Positions 1 to 6,467 are shown, counted from the first letter of the stretch. The stretch is 7,525 bases of DNA from DHVE2 group archaeon (GCA_015522935.1 WALH01000024.1:1-7525), one strand, 5' to 3'. The notes: generated by a model from the letters alone, not told the origin. Numbers and translations: made by a program.

Positions 1-194
1 CCCTTCTCCCGCGCGACCTCCACGTTCACCTCTTCTTCCATGCTCTGAAAATAACCTATGCTTACAGCATGAGGTTCCCATCCGTAAACTCGTAACGTAG
101 GGCCAATTTCCTGAAGGTTCATCAGCAATGACTCATCAAGGGCCATATTCCAGTATGCCCTATTCTTCGTGTCGAATATCACTCGGAGTTCCAT
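1..194 (-). CDS. Lipoate--protein ligase A family protein, N-terminal part (partial)
   Basis: The gene runs leftward off the window, and 64 codons are visible. The protein begins MELRVIFDTKN and continues with WNMALDESLL, LRVYGWEPHAVSIGYFQ and a run of acidic residues (SMEEEVNVE). This is the usual opening of the biotin/lipoate A/B ligase (LplA/LipM) family: a strand, the N-M-A-x-D-E motif, then R-x-Y-x-W-x-P-x-x-S-I-G-Y-F-Q. Family members attach lipoate or octanoate to E2 subunits of 2-oxoacid dehydrogenases or to glycine-cleavage H protein in the cytoplasm, but ligase and octanoyltransferase cannot be told apart from this fragment. The lipoyl-AMP-binding RRxTGGGxV motif lies beyond the edge. 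An upstream in-frame ATG at 209 would add five residues (MELKA). I prefer 194 because the TATA-like box at 219-226 is only about 13 bases from 209 but 28 from 194, which suits a leaderless transcript. Family call firm; exact role open. Confidence 0.88.
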   Translation of the reverse strand, partial: MELRVIFDTKNRAYWNMALDESLLMNLQEIGPTLRVYGWEPHAVSIGYFQSMEEEVNVEVAREK

Positions 195-216
195 AGCCTT
201 TAATTCCATTTCGCAC

Positions 217-228
217 TTAAATATTTTT
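217..228 (-). promoter_or_regulatory. TATA box for the lipoate ligase gene
   Basis: On the minus strand this reads AAAAATATTTAA, preceded by purine-rich AAAG as expected of a BRE. Its centre (about 222) is 28 bases before the ATG at 194, so transcription would begin at or within a few bases of that codon. No Shine-Dalgarno is visible before either candidate ATG. Together with the box at 266-274 it makes a divergent promoter region of 104 bases between genes. Confidence 0.55.
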
Positions 229-265
229 CTTTGTTATTGTTATCCCCAAAGTAAATTATGGGAAA

Positions 266-275
266 TTATAAATAT
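266..275 (+). promoter_or_regulatory. TATA box for the V4R-like gene
   Basis: TTATAAATAT is a near-ideal archaeal TATA box and follows a purine-rich GGGAAA (260-265) that fits a BRE. Its centre is about 28 bases before ATG 299, so the mRNA is probably leaderless. Upstream in-frame GTG codons at 278 and 296 would lie before or at the transcription start, which argues against the longer reading from 278. Confidence 0.65.
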
Positions 276-298
276 TTGTGTTGTCATGCTCATTAGTG

Positions 299-865
299 AT
301 GGATATGGAATCAATGAAAGTTGCAGGTGGTGTGTTTCATGCCCGTATTGCAGAGATAAAAAGAAGGTACGGCGAGGAAGGTGTGGAAAAAATATATGAG
401 TATATGAGAAAAAGAGGGTATAGAGGACCAGGAAATTTTGAGAATCTTAAGATAAAGGAGCCTGTTCCATTGCGAGATTTTCTTCTTTTCCTTCATGGAA
501 TTGCTGACATATACGGTATGGATGAAGTCAAAGAAAATAGCCGGTCAGCGGCAAAGAGGAAAGGTGTAGTGGGCATGTTCATAAAATGGGCTGCTACTCC
601 TGAGCTTCTTTTGAGAAAAGCATCCGAATTCTGGTCTGAATTTTATAATTTTGGAAAATTAGAAGGGAAGGTTATCGAAGAGGGAAGAGGAATAATAAGA
701 GGATATAACATCTCGCCAGAACCATTTTTCTGCGAAATTGTACTTACCGAATATTTCAAGGGCGTATTGGAGAACCTTAAACTGGAAAAAATAAATGTTA
801 CTCACACAAAATGCATTCATAAAGGGGATAAATACTGTGAGTGGCTTATAACTTGGAAAAAATAA
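299..865 (+). CDS. V4R / DUF2378-like small-ligand-binding domain protein
   Basis: This is a soluble 188-residue protein with no signal peptide or membrane helix. Its N-terminal half is basic and helical (ARIAEIKRRYGEEGVEKIYEYM, residues about 15-36). The C-terminal part (about 100-188) shows features of the V4R / heme-NO-binding-like fold: residues around F144-C145-E146, an EY-F-G helix (about 151-155), and the ending T-K-C172-I-H-K-G-D-K-Y-C180-E-W-L-I-T-W. A closing C-x(5-7)-G-D-x-x-C-x-x-x-x-x-W is typical of V4R and DUF2378 proteins, which bind small hydrophobic ligands or metals and often act as sensory modules. C145, C172 and C180 could bind a metal, as proposed for V4R domains. No effector domain is attached, so the function is unknown. 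Start 299 rather than GTG 278 is set by the TATA box at 266-275. The stop lies 11 bases from the stop of the convergent phosphoesterase gene. The family call is from motif recognition, not a profile search. Confidence 0.75.
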   Translation: MDMESMKVAGGVFHARIAEIKRRYGEEGVEKIYEYMRKRGYRGPGNFENLKIKEPVPLRDFLLFLHGIADIYGMDEVKENSRSAAKRKGVVGMFIKWAATPELLLRKASEFWSEFYNFGKLEGKVIEEGRGIIRGYNISPEPFFCEIVLTEYFKGVLENLKLEKINVTHTKCIHKGDKYCEWLITWKK

Positions 866-869
866 AAAA
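857..869 (-). terminator. Oligo-T terminator of the phosphoesterase gene
   Basis: On the minus strand this reads TTTTTTATTTTTT, starting 8 bases after the phosphoesterase stop codon. Archaeal RNA polymerase terminates at such T-runs without needing a hairpin. The tract overlaps the last codons and the TAA of the convergent V4R-like gene, whose final Lys-Lys codons (AAA AAA TAA) supply the signal. Confidence 0.6.
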
Positions 870-876
870 GTGGATA

Positions 877-3800
877 TTATTGCAAGGGGAGGTTTTTCAT
901 ACCATTTATTTTTGTATATTTGCCAGCTATTGCAAGTATGATGATTAAAATTGCAATGGGCGATAGTATATTACTGAATTCCGGCACCGTTCCCTCTCCC
1001 ACATTAACCTCTCTAACTTCAGTGGTGTTGGTGTTTCCCACTGAATCATTTGCAACCACATAATATTTTATTGTGCATGGACTATTTTGAGTGGGTATCA
1101 TTGCCCTGTACTGATAATAGTATCCATTGTTATCAACGAGGCTCATCTGGATTGAAGTATAGGAGCTACCATTTGAGTAATAGAGGAGTACACTATTTAG
1201 AGAATTCTCATCGTATACCGTTGCATTTATCATTATACTCTCTCCTGTATCTACACTCTGTGGCGAATTTGTGAAGATTTCTGGAGTTGTTGATTGGGAG
1301 ATATGGATGGTTATGTTCCTGTAATTGTTGTTTGTTATATTATCGTTAGGAGAATTGGCATTCAGGCTTATCAGGTACTCTCCATGGGTAAAGTTGTATT
1401 TCCAAGAGACCTGCTGCTGTGAGGTTAGAGCACTCACAGTCTTGTTTGATTCAAAGATGAGTTTCCTGATTGATGTCACATTCACGTACACATCATCTAT
1501 ATACCACCCAAGTTGAGCGTACTGTTGATTTGTTGTGTTCTCTGTGGCAAAGTGGAACCTCATCTTCACCACATTCCCGCAGAATGGAGTTAAATTAAAT
1601 CTTGCTTTGACCCATCCCCCGGAATCTCCCCCATACGCAGAGGTTGCACCTAAATAGTTATTTGAAATCAAAGTTACAGGGTACCCTCCCTCGGGGCTTA
1701 TTCTAACCCAATTCCCATTACTCATATTTTCAATTTCGATCACGCCACCGTCATAATAATTTGAGTTATAATAATCAAACTTGTACCACTGCCAGAACTC
1801 AAGGATTGCGCTGCTTGCGTATCTTAAATTTATCTGGGGAGATACAAGAACACTGTTCTGCCCCTTATGGTAGTTCCCACTTAAATTTGTAGCCCATACA
1901 TTTGAGCCTGAATGCGGCGAAGGCGCTCCACTCCCGCCTGGTGTTCCAATTTGCCAGTCATCATAAGTTGCATTTAAGTTTTGGTGAATCCAGCCATTCT
2001 CGCCATTTTCCATATTATCTAAGAATATTGTTCCTCCTGAGTAATTGTATATCTGTAAAGTTACATTTGCGTTCGTAGCAATCTTACCGTAATTCACGAT
2101 AGTAGCATTTATGTGATGCAACCCCGGAGAGTAAGTTGCGTTATTTACAAGAGAATCTATGGATCTCACACCCACATCGCAATTTATCATCTCAACCTTG
2201 ACGGTGATAAGATAAGAATAATTTCCATTTGCATCACTGACTGTGAAATTTACAACATACGTACCATCTTTGTAAAAGGTATGTGTGACATTCTGATGTG
2301 TGGAGATATTACCATCTCCAAAGTCCCAGTGATACGTGTATGGTGGGGTACCGTGATATATTGCTCCTGTGAATGATACCTTAAGAGGTCTAACACCTTC
2401 CTGAACAGATGCACTTGCCTCCACATATGTTTCTCCCGGGCCAGCTGCTGGGCTCACGGTAATTTCCTTTGTTATATTTGTCTCGTTCGTGGAAGAATCC
2501 TTAACATTCAAAGTGGTGAGATAATCTCCAGGTAATTTGTATTTGTGCGATGGATAGGGATTACTTGCATAATTGCTATCTCCAAAGTCCCAGGAGTAAT
2601 GATATGGCTGGGTTCCACCATTTACCTCACTTATAAAACTAACATTGAGAGGCACATGTCCAGTAGCAGGATCAGCTATGAATGTTGCATTGAAGCTTCC
2701 ACTACCGCCTGAGACATAGATCTTTATCTCCTTATATGCCTTATTTCCATTGCTATCCGTAACGGTAATCTTCGCTGTAAAAGTACCTCCCTGAGTGTAT
2801 GTATGCGTGATATTTGGGGAATTTGATGTTTGTCCATCTCCGAAGTCCCATACATAGGTGTAAGGAGGGGTACCACCAGAGCCCTGCGCGGTGAAATTAA
2901 CGGTAAGAGGGATGAAACCATGGTTAATTGATGCACTAGCAGTTACGGCAATTTCAGATGTCCCATTCTTCCATAAATCTTCCAGAGGGTCGGTTAAAGC
3001 AAGAGTATCGTTATAGCACATGGGAAATGATTTTTTATCCGTTGGAGATGATTTAAGTATTGAGGGATCAACATTTGCCACAACCCTTTCCGCAAGAGCA
3101 ATGACATTTGTTGTATTATAAGCAACATGCGAAATGTAATTCGTCTTTATCCACTTTGGATTGGCGATCACAACCATAGGAACACGATAAGTATTGCTTA
3201 TATGATCAGGCCCGTTATCACCATTCTGTGTATCATCCTCCGTTACAATTATAACGGTTGACTGATTCCACTGTGTGTTATTCATTATGTGCTCCACTAT
3301 GCGATATGTTTCGTAGTCATTTTCCGTTATGTTCTGATAGGTTCCGGGGTGGTCATTGAATAATTCAACATAAGAAAATGTTGGAAGTCCATAATTATCT
3401 ATGAAATTCATGTAATCATTGGCTATAACCCTATCCGGAGTGTTCTCACTGTAATTTGTGTAATTATCGTAATCTAATTCCTCGGGTATACTTGTTCCCG
3501 GCCTATCTTTGGGGAGCCACACCGGTTTATTAGAATTGTATGTTGTTAAGCCATCATCTACAAACCAGTAAATATCCCCCACGGTTAAAAAAGTAACATT
3601 GTTATGATGATATAGATACCTATCAAACATTGTCCCATTCACAGGATACTTTCCAGTTTGATGTCCAGTCATCTCAGTATCTGCAGCAAATAAATACCAG
3701 TGATTCGGACCCGAAGGAGGATCAACGCCAGTCCAGTAATGATCTAAAAGGGCATATTTCTTCGCTAATTCATGAAGGTGTGGTACATCGCTTATATGGT

Positions 3801-4197
3801 TAGGGCTCATTACTTCAGCATCCGCTGAGGAGTTATAATTTTTAAAATCTCCAAGATAATCATCAAAAACATGGTTCTCGCGATACAAAATCACAAAGTG
3901 TTTGAATGGTGGAATGTATGGAGGAGATTTGAATGTCATCGGCTGGGGATATTTCTTGAATATATCTGGCGAGTCAATGTGAGTATAAACAAAATCATCA
4001 GGCTTGTATGTCTGTATTCTTTTATTGTGCACGGAAATTCCTTTTTGCTGAGTTTTAATACTTCCCTCATGGCCTAAAGATATTCCAAGAAAGATGCTTC
4101 CGAGCATCAGCAGGATCACTATTGCCCCCGCAATTAGATTCTTATAATGCATATAAGGGTAATTGATTATGTTTCTTAAAATTTGTGATTGTTGCAT
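877..4197 (-). CDS. Secreted membrane-anchored phosphoesterase (PLC/acid phosphatase type) with PKD, CARDB, jelly-roll and Ig-like domains
   Basis: The protein has 1106 residues. Residues 21-42 form a signal/anchor helix after a short basic N-terminus. Residues about 98-375 match the PF04185 phosphoesterase family: R-E107-N108-HVFDDYLG matches the metal-binding E-N-x-x-F-D motif, T174 in AADTEM is the likely nucleophile position after PNHWYL, ND-H283 follows, and VTE-D321-D322-TQNGD...D-H332 matches the second metal site, so it looks active. The family hydrolyses phospholipids or phosphomonoesters; the substrate is not deducible. Then come PKD domains at about 414-497, 499-582 and 590-668 (WDFGDGQ, WDFGDSN, WDFGDGN); a CARDB-like domain at 671-722 plus 908-966, interrupted by a jelly-roll/MAM-like domain (724-906, ending GWYIDDVYV); an Fn3/Ig-like domain (970-1066); and VPEF (1071-1074) with a helix (1078-1092) and a basic tail. 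About 39 N-x-S/T sequons suggest an N-glycosylated surface protein. ATG 4197 lies 24 bases from a TATA-like box; M16 (4152) is an alternative start without a visible Shine-Dalgarno. Confidence 0.88.
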   Translation of the reverse strand: MQQSQILRNIINYPYMHYKNLIAGAIVILLMLGSIFLGISLGHEGSIKTQQKGISVHNKRIQTYKPDDFVYTHIDSPDIFKKYPQPMTFKSPPYIPPFKHFVILYRENHVFDDYLGDFKNYNSSADAEVMSPNHISDVPHLHELAKKYALLDHYWTGVDPPSGPNHWYLFAADTEMTGHQTGKYPVNGTMFDRYLYHHNNVTFLTVGDIYWFVDDGLTTYNSNKPVWLPKDRPGTSIPEELDYDNYTNYSENTPDRVIANDYMNFIDNYGLPTFSYVELFNDHPGTYQNITENDYETYRIVEHIMNNTQWNQSTVIIVTEDDTQNGDNGPDHISNTYRVPMVVIANPKWIKTNYISHVAYNTTNVIALAERVVANVDPSILKSSPTDKKSFPMCYNDTLALTDPLEDLWKNGTSEIAVTASASINHGFIPLTVNFTAQGSGGTPPYTYVWDFGDGQTSNSPNITHTYTQGGTFTAKITVTDSNGNKAYKEIKIYVSGGSGSFNATFIADPATGHVPLNVSFISEVNGGTQPYHYSWDFGDSNYASNPYPSHKYKLPGDYLTTLNVKDSSTNETNITKEITVSPAAGPGETYVEASASVQEGVRPLKVSFTGAIYHGTPPYTYHWDFGDGNISTHQNVTHTFYKDGTYVVNFTVSDANGNYSYLITVKVEMINCDVGVRSIDSLVNNATYSPGLHHINATIVNYGKIATNANVTLQIYNYSGGTIFLDNMENGENGWIHQNLNATYDDWQIGTPGGSGAPSPHSGSNVWATNLSGNYHKGQNSVLVSPQINLRYASSAILEFWQWYKFDYYNSNYYDGGVIEIENMSNGNWVRISPEGGYPVTLISNNYLGATSAYGGDSGGWVKARFNLTPFCGNVVKMRFHFATENTTNQQYAQLGWYIDDVYVNVTSIRKLIFESNKTVSALTSQQQVSWKYNFTHGEYLISLNANSPNDNITNNNYRNITIHISQSTTPEIFTNSPQSVDTGESIMINATVYDENSLNSVLLYYSNGSSYTSIQMSLVDNNGYYYQYRAMIPTQNSPCTIKYYVVANDSVGNTNTTEVREVNVGEGTVPEFSNILSPIAILIIILAIAGKYTKINGMKNLPLQ
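893..913 (+). terminator. Possible T-tract terminator for the V4R-like gene
   Basis: TTTTT at 893-897 and TTTATTTTT at 905-913 begin 28 bases after the V4R-like stop codon. They lie inside the 3' end of the convergent phosphoesterase gene, so the two transcripts would overlap. The call is tentative because short T-runs are common in this AT-rich DNA. Confidence 0.35.
2194..2958 (-). repeat. Three tandem PKD-domain coding repeats
   Basis: Three PKD units of about 80-88 codons follow one another within the phosphoesterase gene. Their most conserved DNA is the WDFGD core, seen on the plus strand as ATCTCCAAAGTCCCA at 2314-2328 and 2578-2592, and as ATCTCCGAAGTCCCA at 2836-2850. The spacings are 264 and 258 bases. 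The units differ widely outside this core, so they are old duplications, not recent copies. PKD domains are Ig-like beta-sandwiches, common as spacers or binding modules in archaeal surface proteins. Confidence 0.85.
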
Positions 4198-4216
4198 CCG
4201 TAACCCTAAGGGAAAG

Positions 4217-4224
4217 TTTTAAAT
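4217..4224. promoter_or_regulatory. Shared TATA-like element between the phosphoesterase and guaB genes
   Basis: TTTTAAAT contains the palindrome TTTAAA (4218-4223) and is the only good TATA-like sequence in the 48-base gap between two divergent start codons. Its centre is 25-26 bases before the guaB ATG (4246) and 23-24 bases before the phosphoesterase ATG (4197), so both mRNAs could be leaderless. GGAAAG (4211-4216) is a purine-rich BRE candidate pointing toward guaB. The equivalent on the other side (CCACC on the minus strand) is poorer, so the guaB direction is probably stronger. Confidence 0.55.
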
Positions 4225-4245
4225 GGTGGATTGATTTTTCTCCCT

Positions 4246-5694
4246 ATGTTTGAAGAAAAGGTTAAAAATGCGGATATGGGGTTAACTTTCGATGACGTTC
4301 TTCTTATCCCATCTAAAACTCCCATAGAGCCAAAGGATGTGAATGTTTCCAATTTTGTTACAAGGAATATAAAGGTAAAGATTCCGATTCTTTCCTCTCC
4401 GATGGATACAGTAACGGAAGCAAGGATGGCCATTGCGATGGCAGAGTTCGGAGCGTTAGGGATCATACACAGAAATATGAGCATAGAAACGCAGGTAAAC
4501 ATGATACGAAGAGTTAAAAGGGAAGAAAGCTTGATCATAAGGGAGCTTTATACCATAACACCTGACACCACAGTGGAAGAAGCAGAGAGAATTATGCGGG
4601 AAAACAACATCGCTGGATTACCTGTGGTTGAAGATGAAAAACTGGTTGGCATTTTGACAAATCGTGATATAAGGTTTTTTCGAGGCAAAAAGATAAAAGT
4701 TAAAGAACTCATGACGAGGGATGTAATCACTGCAGACGAGGGAATCACTCTTGAAGAAGCAGTAAAGATTATGCACAAGCACAGAATAGAGAAATTACCC
4801 ATTGTTAAGGATGGAATATTAGTGGGCTTGATTACAGCGAAGGATGTTCTTAAAAGGGAGAGATGCCCACACGCATCAAGGGATCATGAAGGTCGTTTGT
4901 TGGTTGGTGCTGCAGTTGGGCCATTTGATGTGGAGCGTGCGTTAGCCTTGGAAAAGGCGGAGGTGGATGTTATAGTTATCGATACAGCCCATGCTCACAA
5001 TGAAAAAGTCATGGAAAGCATAAAGAAGATAAGAAAGAAAATAGACGTAGATATAATTGCTGGAAATATAGCAACAAAAGAGGCGGCGGAAGATTTAATC
5101 TCTCTTGATGTGGATGCACTTAGAGTTGGTATAGGCCCGGGATCAATATGCACAACTCGAGTTGTTGCTGGGATTGGTGTGCCCCAAATAACAGCCATAG
5201 CACAAACAGCAGATGTGGGTAAGAAATACAAAATTCCCGTAATAGCAGATGGAGGAATAAGATACTCTGGAGATATAGTTAAAGCCCTAGCTGCTGGAGC
5301 AAATGGTGTGATGCTTGGTTCTCTTCTTGCCGGAACTGAAGAGTCTCCAGGTCGTGAAATAATAATCGGTGGAAGAAAGTTCAAAGTTTACCGTGGAATG
5401 GGATCCTTGGGGGTTATCCAGCAGGGAATATCTGATCGCTATGGAAAAATTGGAAAAGGAAAAATAGTTCCTGAAGGTGTAGAGGGAGCGGTACCTTACA
5501 AGGGAACAGTGGGTGAAGTCCTAACACAATTAGTTGGTGGAATGAAATCTGGCATGGGCTATGTGGGTGCTAGAAATATAGATGAACTGCAGAAGAAGGG
5601 TAAGTTTATAAGGATAACTCAGGCCGGGTTGAAAGAGAGCCATCCGCACGATGTGAATATAATCGCCGAAGCTCCTAACTACCCGATGAGTTAA
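4246..5694 (+). CDS. guaB: Inosine-5'-monophosphate dehydrogenase
   Basis: This cytoplasmic enzyme oxidises IMP to XMP with NAD+, the committed step of guanine nucleotide synthesis. The 482-residue length is normal for the CBS-containing form. The N-terminus has the family's LTFDDVLLIPSKT and SSPMDTVTEARMAIAMA. A pair of CBS domains, which bind adenine or guanine nucleotides as a regulatory module, spans about residues 96-203 (TITPDTTVEEAERIM..., then ELMTRDVITADEG...). The barrel resumes with VIDTAHAHNEKV. The catalytic loop is GPGS-I-C302-TTR, followed by IADGGIRYSGDIVKALAAGA (phosphate binding), YRGMGS, the flap with catalytic R398-Y399 in GISDRYG, PEGVEG and the usual ESHPHDVNIIAEAPNY ending. 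All key residues are present. ATG 4246 is chosen over the in-frame TTG at 4231 because the TATA-like box at 4217-4224 lies 26 bases before it and the family N-terminus fits. It is divergent from the phosphoesterase and appears monocistronic. Confidence 0.97.
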   Translation: MFEEKVKNADMGLTFDDVLLIPSKTPIEPKDVNVSNFVTRNIKVKIPILSSPMDTVTEARMAIAMAEFGALGIIHRNMSIETQVNMIRRVKREESLIIRELYTITPDTTVEEAERIMRENNIAGLPVVEDEKLVGILTNRDIRFFRGKKIKVKELMTRDVITADEGITLEEAVKIMHKHRIEKLPIVKDGILVGLITAKDVLKRERCPHASRDHEGRLLVGAAVGPFDVERALALEKAEVDVIVIDTAHAHNEKVMESIKKIRKKIDVDIIAGNIATKEAAEDLISLDVDALRVGIGPGSICTTRVVAGIGVPQITAIAQTADVGKKYKIPVIADGGIRYSGDIVKALAAGANGVMLGSLLAGTEESPGREIIIGGRKFKVYRGMGSLGVIQQGISDRYGKIGKGKIVPEGVEGAVPYKGTVGEVLTQLVGGMKSGMGYVGARNIDELQKKGKFIRITQAGLKESHPHDVNIIAEAPNYPMS

Positions 5695-5743
5695 ATTTTC
5701 TCAGCTACCAGATAAAAATTCCACTTCCCTTCCCCTTTATTCA

Positions 5744-5759
5744 AAATATTGAAATATTT
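5744..5759. repeat. Perfect 7-base inverted repeat in a convergent gap
   Basis: AAATATT, two bases (GA), then AATATTT form an exact dyad in the 97-base gap between the ends of guaB and the aldolase gene. The stem is all A/T and the loop too short for a stable RNA hairpin, so a classical intrinsic terminator is unlikely. The gap also holds TTTTATTT (5769-5776, plus strand) and A-runs at 5714-5718 and 5761-5765 (T-runs on the minus strand), which are more plausible archaeal stop signals for the two converging transcripts. Confidence 0.4.
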
Positions 5760-5791
5760 GAAAAAGCATTTTATTTCCTTTGGTCTCCATC

Positions 5792-6376
5792 TCAAGGTAA
5801 TCCATGTGTGGATGCCCTCCCTTTCCACAGATCGAAATAGTACATCATCTTGCACGAATGCTCAACCATACTCGCCACAACGAAAGCATCTTCCAATATG
5901 CTCCCCCTTGCAAACACACCATGGGAATAAACCACTGCACCCTTTCTCTCTTGAAGGGCATTTGCAAGATTTTTTGCTAATTTATCTGTGCCTATCCCAC
6001 CTTCAACTATGGGTATATCGTGTAAAAAATAAGAGCCCTCACTGTCAATGGGTGTTATTCTATCCTTTCCCAATTCACGATGAATCAACGACTCCACCAC
6101 TGCGAATGGTGAATGATCATGAATGATTGCAAGAGCAGATGTATTCTTGTATATTTCTCGGTGCGCTGTAACTTCGGAGGAGGCAATTAAGTCCAGAGAA
6201 GAAGGCTCGTAAATCGATACCCGAACAACATCGTCCTTGGTTATTTCGTCTAACATGCTTCCGGAGCGAGTTATGTACATATAATCACCAATGCGCACGC
6301 TTATATTTCCGAAATGAGAACTCACCAACCCCTGTTCCACAAGTTTTTTTCCGAATTTAGATATTTCCTGCCACAT
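5792..6376 (-). CDS. Class II aldolase/adducin family protein
   Basis: This 194-residue protein is of normal length for the zinc-dependent class II aldolase/adducin fold (L-fuculose-phosphate aldolase, ribulose-phosphate epimerase, methylthioribulose-phosphate dehydratase). Visible family features are FGNISVRIGDYMYITRSGS (phosphate and substrate loop, residues about 22-40), SSE68VTAHREIY with the acid/base glutamate, IIH86DH88SP with two zinc ligands, and YSH152GVFARG with the third. The catalytic set is therefore complete and an active cytosolic enzyme is likely. The substrate cannot be read from the sequence; candidates are fuculose-1-phosphate-type cleavage or a related sugar-phosphate reaction, as proposed for archaeal homologues. 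I leave out a gene symbol for that reason. ATG 6376 lies 28 bases from an AT-rich box (6399-6410), fitting a leaderless mRNA. It is convergent with guaB and divergent from the zinc-ribbon gene. Confidence 0.88.
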   Translation of the reverse strand: MWQEISKFGKKLVEQGLVSSHFGNISVRIGDYMYITRSGSMLDEITKDDVVRVSIYEPSSLDLIASSEVTAHREIYKNTSALAIIHDHSPFAVVESLIHRELGKDRITPIDSEGSYFLHDIPIVEGGIGTDKLAKNLANALQERKGAVVYSHGVFARGSILEDAFVVASMVEHSCKMMYYFDLWKGRASTHGLP

Positions 6377-6398
6377 GGTTATGAGAATACAACCGCAA

Positions 6399-6410
6399 TT
6401 TTTATTTTTT
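6399..6410 (-). promoter_or_regulatory. TATA-like box for the aldolase gene
   Basis: On the minus strand this is AAAAAATAAAAA, centred about 28 bases before ATG 6376. It is less canonical than the boxes at 266 and 6437, but it has the right spacing and no Shine-Dalgarno precedes the ATG (CATAACC is adjacent). The gap between this gene and the divergent zinc-ribbon gene is 91 bases, with one box for each direction. Confidence 0.45.
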
Positions 6411-6436
6411 CCGATTGAAATCGATGGGCGGATAAA

Positions 6437-6445
6437 TTATAAATT
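6437..6445 (+). promoter_or_regulatory. TATA box for the zinc-ribbon/coaD operon
   Basis: TTATAAATT is a good archaeal TATA box preceded by GGATAAA (BRE-like), with its centre 27 bases before ATG 6468. This places the transcription start at or next to that ATG and argues against starts further upstream, such as ATG 6375, which would lie before the promoter. It probably drives both the zinc-ribbon gene and the downstream PPAT-DUF84 gene. Confidence 0.65.
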
Positions 6446-6467
6446 CTTTGAGCCCTTTTCCATCTTT

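Noticed and set aside
278..298. Longer V4R-like protein starting at GTG 278
   Set aside because: The added residues (MLSCSLV) lie within 20 bases of the TATA box, before the expected transcription start, and do not resemble a family N-terminus.
4995..5384. 129-codon minus-strand open frame inside guaB
   Set aside because: It is antisense to the IMP dehydrogenase catalytic core with no recognisable family or promoter. The minus-strand frames at 4206-4538 and 4548-4802 are rejected for the same reason.
5749..6126. 125-codon open frame on the plus strand, antisense to the aldolase gene
   Set aside because: It overlaps a strongly conserved enzyme gene on the other strand, and its translation shows no domain, only low-complexity residues.
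6375..6467. N-terminal extension of the zinc-ribbon protein from ATG 6375
   Set aside because: It would run through the TATA boxes of both divergent genes; the charged helix and the promoter spacing both start at 6468.
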